64,000 nucleotides of DNA from Rhizobium jaguaris (GTDB taxonomy: Bacteria > Pseudomonadota > Alphaproteobacteria > Rhizobiales > Rhizobiaceae), in assembly GCF_003627755.1 (NCBI RefSeq), contig NZ_CP032695.1, positions 1,178,001 to 1,242,000 on the forward strand, in the 5' to 3' direction. Shown here piece after piece: positions 26,432-35,143 of this stretch. Within the stretch, counting starts at the first letter, position 1; each line of letters opens with the position of its first letter. Both the position numbers and the translations under genes were made by a program. Below the pieces are notes generated by a model. That model ran no database searches. It was not told the DNA's origin and was given only the letters and a program-made list of their open reading frames with translations.

Positions 26432-27283
26432 TCAAGCCGGGTGCAGGTTGTTGCGACCCTGCAAGGCGCCCTTCGACAGTCTGTCGAGCAGGATGGCGAT
26501 GGCGACAATGGCCAGCCCCGCCCGTAGCCCGAGCCCCATTTCCATTCGCGTAAGGCCTCGCGTTACTTCGGCGCCAAGGCCCCCGGCTCCGACGAGTCCG
26601 GCAAGAACGACCATTGCCAATGATAGAAGGATGCACTGGTTGAGGCCGACAAGCAGTGTAGGCATGGCAGACGGGATCTCGATCTTGAACAGGATCGCAC
26701 GCGGTGGCGCCCCCGTGGCCTGGCCGAGCTCGAGCAGATCTTTCGGGACTTGATTGAACGCCAGCGTCGTCAGGCGCAGCATCGGCGGCACGCCGTAGAT
26801 GATCGTGGCGATGATTGCCGGTACGCGACCGAGACTGAAGAGCATGACGGCCGGAATGAGATAGACCCACGGCGGTACCGTCTGCATGATGTCGAGCAAC
26901 GGCCTTATGCCGGCCTCGAAGCGTCTATGACGCGAGGCCAGGATACCAAGTGGAAAGGCGACCGCGACGGAAAAAGCGACGGCCACGGCCACCAATGCCA
27001 GCGTCTGCATGGACGCGGTCCAAAGACCAGCACCGAAGCAGAATGCAAGCGCAACCAGCGATATGATCGCCGCCCTAATGTTAATGGCAAAGCCGGCAAG
27101 AAGGACCGCGACGAGTATCATCGCGTAGGGAGGCAGGTAGAGAAGGGCCGTCTCGATGGCACCCAGTACCGTCTCGATCAGTTTCGTGACGCCCTCGAAG
27201 AACGGGTGGAAGTTGGTATTGAGCCAATCGACCCCCGGGGCAAGATATTCACCTGGCGAAAATCGGATGAGATACAAGTTCAT
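26432..27283 (-). CDS. Betaine/proline-type ABC permease (ProW-like)
   Basis: A 283-residue inner-membrane permease of the ProW/OpuAB family. Several hydrophobic segments precede the typical cytoplasmic loop ELGQATGAPPRAILFKIEIP near residues 180-199. It overlaps the upstream permease gene by four bases (ATGA) and resembles it in layout, so the importer uses two different permease subunits. Substrate inferred from context: hydroxyproline or a proline betaine. Confidence 0.86.
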   Translation of the reverse strand: MNLYLIRFSPGEYLAPGVDWLNTNFHPFFEGVTKLIETVLGAIETALLYLPPYAMILVAVLLAGFAINIRAAIISLVALAFCFGAGLWTASMQTLALVAVAVAFSVAVAFPLGILASRHRRFEAGIRPLLDIMQTVPPWVYLIPAVMLFSLGRVPAIIATIIYGVPPMLRLTTLAFNQVPKDLLELGQATGAPPRAILFKIEIPSAMPTLLVGLNQCILLSLAMVVLAGLVGAGGLGAEVTRGLTRMEMGLGLRAGLAIVAIAILLDRLSKGALQGRNNLHPA

Positions 27284-28128
27284 CTCGCACCTACCTTGGC
27301 CCGGCGGGCCGCGCTCTGCGTTAGCCGATCGAGCATCATGGTCAAGATGACGATCGCGATCGCTGCGTTGATTGATGTGGCGATATCCAATGTGCGCACC
27401 GCGCTATAAATGGTTTGGCCGAGGCCGCCGGAGCCGACGATGCCTGCGATGACGACCATACCAAACGCCATCATCAGGCTCTGATTGATGCCGGCCATGA
27501 CGCTTGGGATGGCGAAGGGCAGTCTGATCTTCGTGAACATCTGCCATGGCGTCAGTCCGCTCGCCTGTCCGAGCTCGATGAAGGCATGCGGTGTCATGCG
27601 GATCCCGAGTGCTGTGAGGCGGACGGCAGGCGGCATTGCCACGATGAAGGTCGCGACCAGTGCTGTTGCCGGACCGAAGCCGAGAAGCGCGATTGCCGGC
27701 AGGAGATAGATGTAGGGTGGTAGCGTCTGGATAAGGTCGAGGATTGGCTCCAGGAAGCGGTCGAACCATTGCACGAACCCTGCGAGGATCCCGATCGGGA
27801 TTCCAATGGCCAGTGCGAGGATCGTGGCGGTGACAACGAGCGCAAGGGTGCTCATCGTTTCGTCCCACAATCCCATGAACGAGCAGAAGACGAGCGCCAG
27901 CCCGATCAATATGCCGGACAGGGCGTTGACCAGCCGCCATCCGAAAAGCGCCAGGATGACAGCGACCACGTAGACCGGAGCAAGTTGGAGAAGCCAGAGC
28001 ATGCCATTGTAAGTTCCTTCGAGCGCCGCCCTCAAAGGATCGAATAGCCACTCGCCGTTGTCGCCGATCCACCCGAGCGCAGCGTCCGTCCAGGCATCGA
28101 AAGTATCCGCAATGACCGAGATGTCCAT
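27280..28128 (-). CDS. Betaine/proline-type ABC permease (ProW-like)
   Basis: A 282-residue permease of the ProW/OpuAB family with about six membrane segments and the coupling loop ELGQASGLTPWQMFTKIRLP. The N-terminal Asp/Trp-rich stretch before the first helix is typical of ProW proteins. It starts 14 bases after the ATPase stop and overlaps the second permease gene by ATGA. Confidence 0.86.
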   Translation of the reverse strand: MDISVIADTFDAWTDAALGWIGDNGEWLFDPLRAALEGTYNGMLWLLQLAPVYVVAVILALFGWRLVNALSGILIGLALVFCSFMGLWDETMSTLALVVTATILALAIGIPIGILAGFVQWFDRFLEPILDLIQTLPPYIYLLPAIALLGFGPATALVATFIVAMPPAVRLTALGIRMTPHAFIELGQASGLTPWQMFTKIRLPFAIPSVMAGINQSLMMAFGMVVIAGIVGSGGLGQTIYSAVRTLDIATSINAAIAIVILTMMLDRLTQSAARRAKVGAR

Positions 28129-28142
28129 GTTCGTCTGCCCTC

Positions 28143-29234
28143 TCAGGCTATCACTGGCTGTTGCGCAGGGGACCCCGCGACGCCTCGAAGCAGGCCGCGG
28201 GTGGTAACGACGCCGACGATGGACCCGTTTTCGACGACAGCCAGCGCATCGCGATCTGACTTCATCGTGAGGTCGATCAGTTCGCCGATATCCGCCTCAG
28301 GGGACGTTTTTAAGAGGCCGTCCACATCATGTTGCGGCTGCAGGCTCTTGTACTCAGCGAGCGAATGCATCACCGAATGCGCCTTGACCAGATGAATCCT
28401 GGATATTCCCGCGACGAAGTCGGCGACATAGTCGTCGGCCGGTTTCGTTACGATCTCTTCCGCGGTTCCGACCTGGACGATGACACCATCCTTCATGATG
28501 GCAATGCGGTCGCCGATGCGAATAGCTTCTTCCAAGTCGTGCGTGATGAAAACCGCTGATTTGCCGAGGGACTTCGTCAATTGCCGGAACTCGTCCTGTA
28601 GCTGACGCCGGATAAGCGGGTCGAGGGCGCTGAACGGTTCGTCCATGAGAATGATCTCGGGATCTGCGGCCAATGCACGAGCGAGCCCAACGCGTTGTTG
28701 CATGCCACCCGAAAGCTCTGAGGGATAACGCGATGCCCAGTCGGTGAGGCCGACCTTTTCAAGTGCTGCACGAGCGATCTTGTTTCGCTCGTCCCTAGCG
28801 ACGCCACGCACCTCCAGGCCAAAGGCGGCATTTTCCAGTACTGTGCGGTAGGGGAGGAGAGCAACACTCTGAAACACCATGCCGATGTTTCGCGCGCGCA
28901 TGTCCCGCAACTCCGCTGCATTCAACTTGCTAATTTCCTTGCCTTTGATTGCGATCCTTCCCAGGCTCGGCTCGATGAGGCGGTTGAGAAGCCTGACCAG
29001 GGTCGACTTGCCGCTGCCTGAGAGGCCCATGATGCAGAAAATCTCACCACGATTGACTTGGAGGCTCGCGTTGGATACGCCGACGACACAGTCGAAGTCC
29101 TGCAGCACCTGCTTCTTTGACAAGCCCTTCTCCAACACGGCCTTCACAGCATAGGCTGTGCGGGCGCCGAAAATTTTCCAAACTCCTTGGCAGTCGATGA
29201 GAACATTGTTCGGATCATTGATCGTAGCGGTCAT
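28143..29234 (-). CDS. Betaine/proline-type ABC ATPase (ProV-like)
   Basis: A 363-residue ATPase of the ProV/OpuAA group. Walker A GLSGSGKST (about residues 70-78), signature LSGGMQQR, Walker B ILMDEPFSALD, and a C-terminal CBS region that often senses ionic strength in osmotic importers. The N-terminal extension before Walker A (Val-Trp-Lys-Ile-Phe-Gly) is a ProV hallmark. It couples ATP hydrolysis to the two permeases encoded next. Confidence 0.9.
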   Translation of the reverse strand: MTATINDPNNVLIDCQGVWKIFGARTAYAVKAVLEKGLSKKQVLQDFDCVVGVSNASLQVNRGEIFCIMGLSGSGKSTLVRLLNRLIEPSLGRIAIKGKEISKLNAAELRDMRARNIGMVFQSVALLPYRTVLENAAFGLEVRGVARDERNKIARAALEKVGLTDWASRYPSELSGGMQQRVGLARALAADPEIILMDEPFSALDPLIRRQLQDEFRQLTKSLGKSAVFITHDLEEAIRIGDRIAIMKDGVIVQVGTAEEIVTKPADDYVADFVAGISRIHLVKAHSVMHSLAEYKSLQPQHDVDGLLKTSPEADIGELIDLTMKSDRDALAVVENGSIVGVVTTRGLLRGVAGSPAQQPVIA

Positions 29235-29292
29235 GGCATTCCCCGTGGGCCAGCTTTCAGAAAGCCCCTTTTTGTTCTTGGGTTGCTGAAAG

Positions 29293-29317
29293 GCGGGCCG
29301 ACTAAAGGTCGGCCCGC
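29293..29317. repeat. Strong intercistronic hairpin after binding-protein gene
   Basis: GCGGGCCGAC and GTCGGCCCGC form a perfect 10-bp stem with a 5-base loop, 10 bases past the binding-protein stop and before the ATPase gene on the minus strand. It lacks a long U-run. It likely favours expression of the binding protein over the membrane components. Confidence 0.7.
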
Positions 29318-29327
29318 AAAAGAGAGA

Positions 29328-30179
29328 TCATTGGCTCTTGATGTTTTCCCAACGCTTCAAGAGATCGGCATGAGCGTCCGTCCAGTCCTTAACGGACTGG
29401 TCCATCGTCTTGCCATCGCTGACGGCGCCGTTGATCGCGGTGATATCGGCGAGCGGTACATAGACGCTGGCGATGACCTCGCGCGCATGCGGATTCTCAG
29501 CCGAAAAACCCTTCTTGCCGACCCAGTAGTAGCTCTGCGGTGGCGGGAACACACCCTTCGGATCCTTCAGGAATTTCACCGGATACTTCTGCATCATCCA
29601 GGACGGTTCCCAGATCGTCACGGCGACCCACTCTTTGCGATCAATGGCCGACTTCAGGGCCGCAGTCATCGCTGCTGTGCTGCCCTCAACGAGTTGCAGC
29701 TTGAGATTATACTGCTTCACCGCATTGGCCGCATCCCGCATCAGACCCGAACCAGGTTCAATGCCGACGATCTTGCCGCCAAACTTGTCGGCGTTGTCGT
29801 TCAGCTGATCGACGGAATCGATCGTCACGTAATTCGGGACGGCGATGGCCTGATAAAGACCGTGCGACACCGGTGAGATCTTTTCCAGGCGGTTCTTGTT
29901 TTTGTCCCAATAGTCTTGAGCTACGTAATCAGTTTGGGAAGCAAGGATCTGAATGTCCCCTTTGGTAAGGGCGGCATAGGCAATACCCCATTCCGAGAAA
30001 GGCAAAACCTTTACCGTGTAGCCGGAATCCTCGAGTACCTTTTTGGTGATCCCCGTAATCGGAGTGAGATCCTCCCAAGACATGGTGCCAATCGTGATTG
30101 TCTTTTCTTCAGCATGTGCAGACAGCGTCGCCATTCCGAGCATGGCTGCAGCGCATAGCGCTTTCCACAAGGCCTTCAT
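29328..30179 (-). CDS. Betaine/proline-type ABC binding protein (OpuAC/ProX-like)
   Basis: A 283-residue periplasmic binding protein with a signal peptide cleaved after Ala-His-Ala (about residue 23). The mature part has the glycine-betaine-binding fold signature: Thr-Ile-Gly-Thr-Met-Ser-Trp-Glu-Asp near the start, several Trp residues (VTIWEPSWMMQK) suited to a quaternary-ammonium cage, and a Tyr-rich segment (QSYYWVGKKGF). It delivers hydroxyproline, proline betaine or a similar compound to the importer. The operon context favours hydroxyproline or its betaine; the exact ligand is inferred. Confidence 0.87.
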   Translation of the reverse strand: MKALWKALCAAAMLGMATLSAHAEEKTITIGTMSWEDLTPITGITKKVLEDSGYTVKVLPFSEWGIAYAALTKGDIQILASQTDYVAQDYWDKNKNRLEKISPVSHGLYQAIAVPNYVTIDSVDQLNDNADKFGGKIVGIEPGSGLMRDAANAVKQYNLKLQLVEGSTAAMTAALKSAIDRKEWVAVTIWEPSWMMQKYPVKFLKDPKGVFPPPQSYYWVGKKGFSAENPHAREVIASVYVPLADITAINGAVSDGKTMDQSVKDWTDAHADLLKRWENIKSQ

Positions 30180-30259
30180 TTTGTTTGCTCCTAGTTTTCG
30201 TTCCCATTTCGTTGAAGACCTGCAGTCGGCTCGGTCCTCACATTGCGCGGGCGGGGGGA

Positions 30260-31606
30260 CTATCCCTCACGTCCAGCGCGCAATTCCTGCCAACGGATCA
30301 CCGAATTGATGCCAAGCCGGGCAAAGGGCTCCGGCGGTAGCCGGCTTGGTTCTGCATGATCCATATATTTCTCGAGATCAGTGGATCTCGTGCCAGTGGC
30401 TAGTTCCGCGGCCATTATGCCAGCGAACGTGCTCTTGACTGTGCCAAGACCGTTCTCGCAACAGGCTGAGTAGAGTCCTTCTTCGATCTCGCCGAATGCG
30501 GGTACGTGGTTCCGGCTGAGGCAGAGGCGTCCTGCCCAGCTGTACTGGAAGGGTATAGCTTTGAGACCCGGGAACCGTGCATCGAGCGACCGTCTGTGTT
30601 CCTCGGCCATCCCGGTCATTCTACGGCTCGACACCGTGATTGTTGTCTCGCAGGTGTATTTCGTGCGGATGACGATGCGTGACTGGCCGGCCGAGGTGAT
30701 CTTGCGCACCGTTGCACCCATGGCATCGGCAGGAAGCAGCGCCCACTGGTCGCGCCCTGAAACCTGACGGCCGAAGTCTTCGGCAGAGAACGGGGCGGTC
30801 ATCGAGGCGTAAGCAAAGATATGCATCAGCCGGCCGCTGAAGTGACCAAAATCGTCGATGTGACCGTTGACGCCTAAGATAACCTTCGGAGCCGTGACTT
30901 TGCCGCGGGCAGAAACGGCCGTCCACGTTCCTTTGTCTCGCGTCAAAGCGGTGACGGGCGCCCCCTCGAAGATGTCGACCTTGCGCGACAACCCCGCGGC
31001 AAGCTCGCGAATATAGGCGGCCGGTTGGATCAGCACTGCACCCGGCGTGTAAAGGCCGCCTAGGTAATAATCAGAACCGGTAAGCTTGCGCATTTCGGAT
31101 GCGTCCAGAAACGTGTGCTGTTCGCCAGCGTTTCTCAAGGATTGACCGAAGCTGATGTTCAGTTTCATTCCACGCGCGGTTGCCGCAGCGTTGATCTTGC
31201 CCGTCGGGTCGACGGTTTCGGACGACAGGCAATATTCTGCCGCAGCATCCTTCGCGAAAGCGATCGCATTCCGATTCTGCGCCATCTCCAATCGAGTGGC
31301 ATCCAATCCGCCGCTCGAGTATTCACTGGAGGACAGGTTGTGGGGGACATCAATCATGAAGCCGGAATTCCGGCCCGATGTGCCTTTACCCACCTCACTT
31401 GCTTCGAGCACGACGATTTTGTCGTCCGGGCGAAGCTGGAGCAGCCGGCGGGCTGCGGAAAGGCCGGCAAATCCCGCGCCGATGATGAGCCAGTCCGCAG
31501 TCACGTTGCCTTCGAGAGTCCGGGCCGGGAACGATCGCTTGCTGATCGCCTCCCAGCCCGACCTTCCATTTTCCGCCGGCAAACGTTTGACGGATATGGT
31601 GCTCAT
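30260..31606 (-). CDS. FAD-dependent amino-acid oxidase/dehydrogenase
   Basis: A 448-residue DAO-fold flavoenzyme close to PuuB/OrdL. FAD motif IIGAGFAGLSAARRL at about residues 41-55, then EASEVGKGTSGRNSGFM near 69-85. In this operon it best fits the step from cis-4-hydroxy-D-proline to pyrroline-4-hydroxy-2-carboxylate (HypO role in the rhizobial hyp locus). PuuB-like oxidation of a gamma-glutamyl amine is the alternative. Its start overlaps the aldehyde dehydrogenase stop (ATGA). Confidence 0.8.
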   Translation of the reverse strand: MSTISVKRLPAENGRSGWEAISKRSFPARTLEGNVTADWLIIGAGFAGLSAARRLLQLRPDDKIVVLEASEVGKGTSGRNSGFMIDVPHNLSSSEYSSGGLDATRLEMAQNRNAIAFAKDAAAEYCLSSETVDPTGKINAAATARGMKLNISFGQSLRNAGEQHTFLDASEMRKLTGSDYYLGGLYTPGAVLIQPAAYIRELAAGLSRKVDIFEGAPVTALTRDKGTWTAVSARGKVTAPKVILGVNGHIDDFGHFSGRLMHIFAYASMTAPFSAEDFGRQVSGRDQWALLPADAMGATVRKITSAGQSRIVIRTKYTCETTITVSSRRMTGMAEEHRRSLDARFPGLKAIPFQYSWAGRLCLSRNHVPAFGEIEEGLYSACCENGLGTVKSTFAGIMAAELATGTRSTDLEKYMDHAEPSRLPPEPFARLGINSVIRWQELRAGREG

Positions 31607-33120
31607 CGGATCGTCTCGTCCACCGAGCGCTCCGAGACGTCGATCCAGATCGTCTTCAGTTCGCAGTAGTTGTCATGGGCAAAGACCGACTTGTCGCGGC
31701 CGCCGAAGCCGGATTCCTTGTAGCCGCCGAACGGTGTCGTCGCGTCGCCTTCGCCGAAGCAGTTGACCGTGACCAGGCCCGCCCGGATGTCCCGTGACAC
31801 CCGGATCGCATTGCGCAGGCTGCCGGTATAGACCGATGCCGTCAGGCCGTAATTGGTGTCGTTGGCCAGCGTGATGGCCTCACTGAGGGAATTGAACGTC
31901 GTGACCGACAGGATCGGCCCGAAGATCTCCTCCTTGAACAGGCGGCTCGAAGGCGTGACGCCGTCGACGACCGTCGGTTCGATAAAGACGCCGCTCATGG
32001 TTTCGCCGCCAAAGGCCAGCGAGAGCTTCTCGCTCTTCACGTCGTCGAGGAATGACGACACCTTTTCGAAATGACTTTTGCTGACCAGCGCACCGATGCG
32101 GTTTTCCGGATCAAGCGGATCGCCGGTCTTCCATTCGCGCAGATAGGCGCCGATCCGCTTCAGCAGTTCGTCCTTGATGCTGGCGTGAACGATGAGGCGC
32201 GAGGAGGCCGAACAATTCTCCCCCATATTCCAGAAGGCGCCGTTGACCACCTGTTCGGCGACGAGATCGAGGTCTTCGGCATCGTCCAGCACGACGGCCG
32301 GGTTCTTGCCGCCGCATTCGAGCACCACCTTCTTGAGGTTGGAATCAGCAGAATAGTGCAGGAAGCGACGGCCGGTCGGGGTCGAGCCGGTGAACGCCAC
32401 CATGTCGACGTCCATATGCAGGCCGAGCGGTTCGCCGACATCCCTGCCGCTGCCGGTGACGACATTGAAGACACCGGCCGGGATGCCGGCCTCGACGGCC
32501 AGTTCTGCGACACGCAGCGTCGTCAGCGTCGTTTCCTGGGCGGGCTTGACGAGCACCGAACATCCGGACGCCAGTGCTGGCGCGATCTTCCAGGCAAGCA
32601 TCAGCAGCGGGAAGTTCCACGGCAGCACGCATGCGACGACGCCGATGGGTTCCCGAACGACCATCGCCAATGCATTGGGACCAACGGAATTCGTGTTGTC
32701 ATAGAGCTTGTCGATCAGCTCGGCATGCCAGCGGATCGTGTGGATGGTGTCGGGGACATCCACGGTCTGACACTCGCGGACCGGCTTGCCGCTGTCGATG
32801 CTTTCCATGACGGCAAGTTCGTGGCGGTTCTGTTCCAGCAGTTTCGCGAACTTCAGCAGCGTGTCTTTCCGCTCGCCGGGCGTCCGCTGACGCCAGCGGC
32901 CATCGTCGAAGGCCTGCCTGGCCTTGGCGACGGCATAATCGACGTCGCTGGCATCACAGGCGGCGATCTCGGCCAGCATCTCGCCGGTTGCCGGATTGGT
33001 CGTCTTGAACGTCTTGCCGGAATTGGCCGGGCGGAAGGCGCCGTCGATGAAAGCATTCGTCGGGAACTGAAGGCCGGCGGCGATCGCCTTGTATTCGGCT
33101 GCGGTCAAGGGGTCATGCAT
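31603..33120 (-). CDS. Aldehyde dehydrogenase (probable 2-oxoglutarate semialdehyde dehydrogenase)
   Basis: A 505-residue NAD(P)+ aldehyde dehydrogenase. Motifs: Pro-Trp-Asn-Phe-Pro (VLPWNFPLLM), general-base Glu in VLECGGKNP, catalytic Cys in MGENCSASS near residue 300. It resembles PuuC, but it sits after a hydroxyproline deaminase gene, so oxidation of 2-oxoglutarate semialdehyde to 2-oxoglutarate is the likely role (HypH role). Start 33120 follows GGGAG and overlaps the DapA-like gene by 8 bases. Confidence 0.84.
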   Translation of the reverse strand: MHDPLTAAEYKAIAAGLQFPTNAFIDGAFRPANSGKTFKTTNPATGEMLAEIAACDASDVDYAVAKARQAFDDGRWRQRTPGERKDTLLKFAKLLEQNRHELAVMESIDSGKPVRECQTVDVPDTIHTIRWHAELIDKLYDNTNSVGPNALAMVVREPIGVVACVLPWNFPLLMLAWKIAPALASGCSVLVKPAQETTLTTLRVAELAVEAGIPAGVFNVVTGSGRDVGEPLGLHMDVDMVAFTGSTPTGRRFLHYSADSNLKKVVLECGGKNPAVVLDDAEDLDLVAEQVVNGAFWNMGENCSASSRLIVHASIKDELLKRIGAYLREWKTGDPLDPENRIGALVSKSHFEKVSSFLDDVKSEKLSLAFGGETMSGVFIEPTVVDGVTPSSRLFKEEIFGPILSVTTFNSLSEAITLANDTNYGLTASVYTGSLRNAIRVSRDIRAGLVTVNCFGEGDATTPFGGYKESGFGGRDKSVFAHDNYCELKTIWIDVSERSVDETIR

Positions 33121-34024
33121 AGTTGGCTCCCGAGGTGATCTGGGCAACCGTGCGCTTCAGGTTAGCAACGACGGTCTCAAGGGTTCGCTTTTCGTCGGAG
33201 ATCAATCCGCGCAGCGGTGCGCGCACCGGCCCGGCCTTCAGGCCGATGATCTCGCAGCCATGCTTGATCGACTGCACGAACTTGCCGCATTCGAGGAAAT
33301 CCATCAGCGGCAGCATCGCCGTCATGATGGCGCGGCCCTTGTCGAAGTTCTTTTCGAGGACGCAGGCCTCATAGAGGGCGACATGTTCGCGCGGCAGGAA
33401 GTTCGAGCCGGCGCAGACCCAGCTCTTGGCGCCCCAGGCGAAGAATTCCAACGCCTGATCGTCCCAGCCGCAGGAGAGCGCAATGTGCGGGAACTTGCGG
33501 GCCAGGAGATGGACATTGGCCATCTCGCCGGAGCTTTCCTTGATCGCCCTGACGTTCCTGGACTTGCCGACGCGGGAGAAATATTCGTCCCCCATCATCA
33601 CACCCATGCGGGCGGGATAGTTGTAGAGCATGATCGGCAGGTTGGCCGCGCGGTCGACGGTCAGCGCATGGATCGCGTTCTCCTTCGCGGTCGGCAGCGC
33701 ATAGGGCGGCGATGTCACCAGGATTGCATCGGCGCCGATCTCCTTCGCCGAGGCGGCATAGGCAACCGAGTCCTCTGTCCGGGTCGCGCCGGTGCCAACG
33801 ATCAGCGGCAGCCGGTTACCGATCACCTCTTTGGCATAGGCGGCGAGCTCGAAGCGCTCCTGCATGGATTGGGCATAATACTCGCCGGTCGATCCGCCGA
33901 TGATGATGCCATGCACGCCGGCCGCAATCAGCGATTCCAGAACGGCCGCAAAGCCCTTCTTATCGATCTGCCCATCAGGCCCGAGCGGCGTCACCGCAGG
34001 CGTATAAATGCCTTCAAACTTCAC
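33113..34024 (-). CDS. DapA-family pyrroline-4-hydroxy-2-carboxylate deaminase
   Basis: A 303-residue TIM-barrel lyase of the DHDPS/N-acetylneuraminate lyase family. The Schiff-base lysine is Lys162 (RAIKESSGE), with Tyr134 in LYNYPAR and the GGSTGEYY phosphate-loop-like motif at 43-50. In hydroxyproline catabolism this family (LhpC/HypD) deaminates and dehydrates pyrroline-4-hydroxy-2-carboxylate to 2-oxoglutarate semialdehyde, which the next gene's product can oxidise. The start is GTG 34024 after GGAGA, overlapping the GntR stop (GTGA). Confidence 0.85.
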   Translation of the reverse strand: MKFEGIYTPAVTPLGPDGQIDKKGFAAVLESLIAAGVHGIIIGGSTGEYYAQSMQERFELAAYAKEVIGNRLPLIVGTGATRTEDSVAYAASAKEIGADAILVTSPPYALPTAKENAIHALTVDRAANLPIMLYNYPARMGVMMGDEYFSRVGKSRNVRAIKESSGEMANVHLLARKFPHIALSCGWDDQALEFFAWGAKSWVCAGSNFLPREHVALYEACVLEKNFDKGRAIMTAMLPLMDFLECGKFVQSIKHGCEIIGLKAGPVRAPLRGLISDEKRTLETVVANLKRTVAQITSGANYA

Positions 34025-34731
34025 GATGATTTCTCCAATGAGGCAACCGGCACTTCAACGAGCGCATCCGCTTTCATTCCTTGCGGCGCGATGAACATCT
34101 CCATGTTCTCGCGCGACAGTTCCCAATGTTCGAAAACAAGGTCGACGACCGTGTCCTCATCGTGAGCGGCGATCGCGGCGATGAAGCCGTCATGATGGTC
34201 GATGGCGAGCTGCAGGCGCTGGCGCATGTCCTCGTTTCTTGGCCGAAAGAAGGTATGGCCGATCCGAGCGTGGTCGATCAGCAGGCGACCGAGGCTTGGC
34301 TGCAGGTAGGCATTGAACGACATCTCCCCGATGATCTCGTGGAAACGGTTGTTTTCCAGCACCATTGAAAGCGTGTCGCCGAACGTGCTTGCCGTGCGAA
34401 ACCGCTCCTGCGTGTCCCTCAGATCGGTGAGTTGCTTTGGCCTGAAATTCTGTACCGCAAGGCGGCCGATCGCGGCGTAGATCATCGGCGCGACAAGGAA
34501 GAAATGCCGCAATGTCTGATGATTCATCGGGCTGACGCGCGCCCCTCTGTTGGCACGTATGTCAACATATCCCTCGCCTTCGAGGCGCCGGAAGATTTCC
34601 CGGACTGGCGTTCGCGAAAGGCCGTACTGCTCGCTGAGGCTAACCTCGTCAAGGTCTTGATCCGGGTCCAGCTCCATCGTCAGAATTTGGCGCTTGAGAT
34701 CATCATAAAGGCTGTTCTTTCCACCCTTCAT
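34021..34731 (-). CDS. GntR-family (FadR subgroup) regulator
   Basis: A 236-residue GntR regulator: winged helix-turn-helix in residues 5-65 (LSEQYGLSRTPVREIFRRLE) and an all-helical FCD ligand domain with metal-binding His residues. It heads the hydroxyproline operon with a strong AGGAGGAGG ribosome-binding site. This mirrors HypR, the GntR repressor of the S. meliloti hydroxyproline locus. It probably autoregulates; an AATTGTAT/ATACAATT inverted repeat lies 94 bases upstream. Confidence 0.87.
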   Translation of the reverse strand: MKGGKNSLYDDLKRQILTMELDPDQDLDEVSLSEQYGLSRTPVREIFRRLEGEGYVDIRANRGARVSPMNHQTLRHFFLVAPMIYAAIGRLAVQNFRPKQLTDLRDTQERFRTASTFGDTLSMVLENNRFHEIIGEMSFNAYLQPSLGRLLIDHARIGHTFFRPRNEDMRQRLQLAIDHHDGFIAAIAAHDEDTVVDLVFEHWELSRENMEMFIAPQGMKADALVEVPVASLEKSS

Positions 34732-35143
34732 CGCGATCCTCCTCCTAAGTTTTCCGCAGGGATTGAAGCCATCGGTCGCCGCCGATGGAAGAAAGGTCGC
34801 ACAGTGGGATCATCGAGTCAATGAAATTGTATAATCTGAGTACACATTAAGTGCTATGACGGAATACAATTGCCTTCGAGCATGTTTGCCGACGTTGAAG
34901 TGTGCTCGACGAATGGTGAGGCCTAGCTCTAGCGCCGCGTGCTATTGGCCGGATCGGTGGCCTCGGCGGCCGCCCTTTTGTCAGCGCATCAGGGAGCAGT
35001 GAGAAACATCTGCGCCGACCGCGATAGCCGATGTGTTTGTTGGGGAAACTTGGTTGCGGGGTTAATCGCACGGAGGTTTGGGAACTTTCGAGCCCATCTC
35101 ATCGTATGCAACGATTCCCGCTTCGCTTCAAAAGGAGCCGATT
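34732..35143. other. Intergenic region upstream of the GntR operon
   Basis: About 410 bases. The part next to 34731 carries the putative GntR-operon promoter and inverted repeat. The part from about 34880 to 35143, downstream of the ModA-like gene, shows no gene I can recognise; short frames there look random. Confidence 0.5.
34825..34871. promoter_or_regulatory. Candidate GntR operator pair
   Basis: AATTGTAT (34825-34832) and ATACAATT (34864-34871) are perfect 8-base inverted copies separated by 31 bases, 94 bases upstream of the GntR start. FadR-subgroup regulators often bind TTGTAT/ATACAA-type half-sites. Confidence 0.45.

Noticed and set aside
32071..33138. 355-codon plus-strand frame over the aldehyde dehydrogenase
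   Set aside because: Shadow frame; the minus strand carries all ALDH catalytic motifs.
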